Source: JBBQZL01 sp038207745 (GTDB lineage: Bacteria; Actinomycetota; Thermoleophilia; Solirubrobacterales; 70-9). From it: a DNA stretch of 16,053 nucleotides. This document shows, piece by piece, positions 14,905-16,053 of this stretch (within the stretch, counting starts at the first letter, position 1; the number at the start of each line of letters is the position of its first letter). Position numbers and translations under genes: made by a program. The stretch spans positions 1-16,053 of the forward strand of contig JBBQZL010000038.1 of the NCBI GenBank assembly GCA_038207745.1, given 5' to 3'. The notes under the pieces are model-generated. The model was not told the DNA's origin, did no database searches, and saw nothing but the letters and a program-made list of their open reading frames with translations.

Positions 14905-15869
14905 TCGTAGACCTCCCGGAAACGACGGACCAGCCTGATGCTGAGCATGTTCATCACCAGGGTCGCGAGAAATAGCAACAGGGCGACCGCAAAAACAGTC
15001 TTGTAGATGGTCGAGCCGGTCGGGATGTCACCGGTTGCGGTCGTGCCGATGAAGGCGGTCATCGTCTGTATCGACTCGATCGGGTTGAAGCTCATGTTCG
15101 GCGAGTTGCCGGCCGCGATCAGAACGATCATCGTCTCACCGATCGCCCGGGATACGGCAAGGATGATCGAGGCAATTATTCCTGACAGCGCGGCCGGGAA
15201 GACGACCTTCGAGGCAACCCTGGCCTTTGTCGCGCCAAGCGCATAGGCGCCCTGGCGAAGGCCACCTGGCACCGCTGACATCGCGTCCTCGGAGATCGAG
15301 GCGATGATCGGAACGATCATCAGGCCGATTGCGATGCCTCCGGCAAGAGCGTTGAAGATCATCGGCTGGCCACCAAGAAAATCACCAGGCCAGACCCCCT
15401 GTAGCTGAGGGGTGATGAAGTGAAGCGCAAAGAAGCCAAAGGCGATCGTCGGCACCCCGGCCAGGACCTCGAGCACCGGCTTGATGATCTTCCGGGTCCG
15501 GCGACCTGCGTACTCGCTGAGGTAGACGGCCGCTCCGAGCCCGATCGGGATTGCAAACACCATCGCCCAGAGGGTGACGCTGATTGTGCCGACCACGATC
15601 GGCAGGACGCCGAAGGTCGGCGGCGTGAACGTCGGACCCCAATCGGTTCCAAACAGGAAGGTCGAGAGCGAGACGTCCCCGAAGAACTGGATCGAGGGCA
15701 CCACCAGCGAGAAGATGATCGCGGTCGTCGTGATCACCGAGAGGATCGCGCAGCCGAAGAGCAGGACATAGATGACCTTCTCCCCATAGCGCGGGCTCGC
15801 AGCCTCCAGCCGCGGCCTCGGAGTATCCGAGGTCAGGCGGCCGGCGGCTGCGATTTGTCCCGCTTCCAT
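14901..15869 (-). CDS. pstC: Phosphate ABC transporter permease PstC
   Basis: A 322-residue permease with a hydrophilic N-terminus of about 30 residues and six membrane helices. Typical PstC features are the extracytoplasmic stretch with FLFGTDWGPTF (71-81), GVLPIVVGTISVTL (87-100), LEVLAGVPTIAFGFFAL (133-149) and the coupling loop SEDAMSAVPGGLRQGAYALG (193-212), then LAVSRAIGETMIVLIAAG. It forms the phosphate channel with PstA and receives substrate from PstS. The ATG at 15869 has AGG about ten bases upstream. It follows pstS after 28 bases and overlaps pstA. Confidence 0.95.
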   Translation of the reverse strand: MEAGQIAAAGRLTSDTPRPRLEAASPRYGEKVIYVLLFGCAILSVITTTAIIFSLVVPSIQFFGDVSLSTFLFGTDWGPTFTPPTFGVLPIVVGTISVTLWAMVFAIPIGLGAAVYLSEYAGRRTRKIIKPVLEVLAGVPTIAFGFFALHFITPQLQGVWPGDFLGGQPMIFNALAGGIAIGLMIVPIIASISEDAMSAVPGGLRQGAYALGATKARVASKVVFPAALSGIIASIILAVSRAIGETMIVLIAAGNSPNMSFNPIESIQTMTAFIGTTATGDIPTGSTIYKTVFAVALLLFLATLVMNMLSIRLVRRFREVYE

Positions 15870-15897
15870 GTTGTTGCTACCTGCCGTTCAGCTCGTG

Positions 15898-16053
15898 CTA
15901 GCCGAGCTTTGCAACTGCTGCCTTGGACTTGGCGAGCTGCTGATCGGTCAGGGGAATGAATCCGACCTGCTCAGCGATGCTGTTGACGTTGGCGATGTAG
16001 TAATCGATGAACGCCTTGACCTCGGGCTGCGCAAGTGCCTTGTCCGACGGGTA
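15898..16053 (-). CDS. pstS: Phosphate-binding protein PstS, C-terminal end only
   Basis: Only the last 51 codons are present; the gene starts beyond the right edge. The visible peptide begins YPSDKALAQPEVKAFIDYY and contains EQVGFIPLTDQQL, the pattern of the C-terminal lobe of PstS-type phosphate-binding proteins, ending in KAAVAKLG. Its position directly before pstC on the same strand supports the call. Any signal peptide, lipobox, promoter and PHO box of the pst operon lie outside the window. Confidence 0.88.
   Translation of the reverse strand, partial: YPSDKALAQPEVKAFIDYYIANVNSIAEQVGFIPLTDQQLAKSKAAVAKLG

Noticed and set aside
13879..14910. A 343-codon plus-strand frame rich in Arg and Asp
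   Set aside because: Antisense to pstA, with low-complexity charged composition typical of a GC-rich shadow frame.

Overview
The window is GC-rich, densely packed DNA with frequent GTG starts, 4-nt start/stop overlaps and protein sequences that look actinobacterial. The actinobacterial-type HtdZ-like dehydratase, the short Ppx without a C-terminal HD domain, the PHO-box-like repeats and the Tad-type pseudopilin genes fit a high-GC Gram-positive, possibly the Thermoleophilia/Solirubrobacterales. That placement is inference from protein resemblance. No rRNA, tRNA, transposase or CRISPR array was seen.

Left part (1-2344): the 5' end of a uvrC-like gene (minus), an enoyl-CoA hydratase/isomerase superfamily gene (plus), a cupredoxin lipoprotein (plus) and a MaoC/HtdZ-like hot-dog dehydratase (minus). 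These look like ordinary chromosomal genes.

Middle-left (2345-5478): a tightly overlapping minus-strand operon of two TadE-like pseudopilins and a 662-residue protein that joins an uncharacterised N-terminal domain, a TadG-like membrane segment, a VanY-type (M15) zinc D,D-peptidase and an SLT lytic transglycosylase. No TadA/B/C is visible. Just upstream lies a four-helix membrane protein of unknown role, ending in a palindromic terminator.

Right two-thirds (5532-16053): a large inorganic phosphate locus, almost all on the minus strand. Its distal operon is pstS (3' end only)-pstC-pstA-pstB-phoU, the high-affinity ABC uptake system and its signalling regulator. The proximal operon is ppx-(CHAD relic)-ppk-DUF47/Pit accessory protein-pit-small two-helix membrane protein, which covers polyphosphate breakdown and synthesis plus low-affinity uptake. 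Between them a plus-strand xylose-isomerase-like TIM-barrel gene diverges from ppx. The shared ppx/TIM-barrel intergenic region carries three in-register 11-nt repeats resembling an actinobacterial PHO box, which would place this unexplained gene under phosphate control. Two gene relics are visible: a decayed CHAD (polyphosphate-binding) gene between ppx and ppk, and a frameshifted collagen-like repeat remnant downstream of the TIM-barrel gene.

The items most worth following up are the TadG-VanY-SLT fusion, the PHO-box-like repeats with the TIM-barrel gene, and the CHAD relic.
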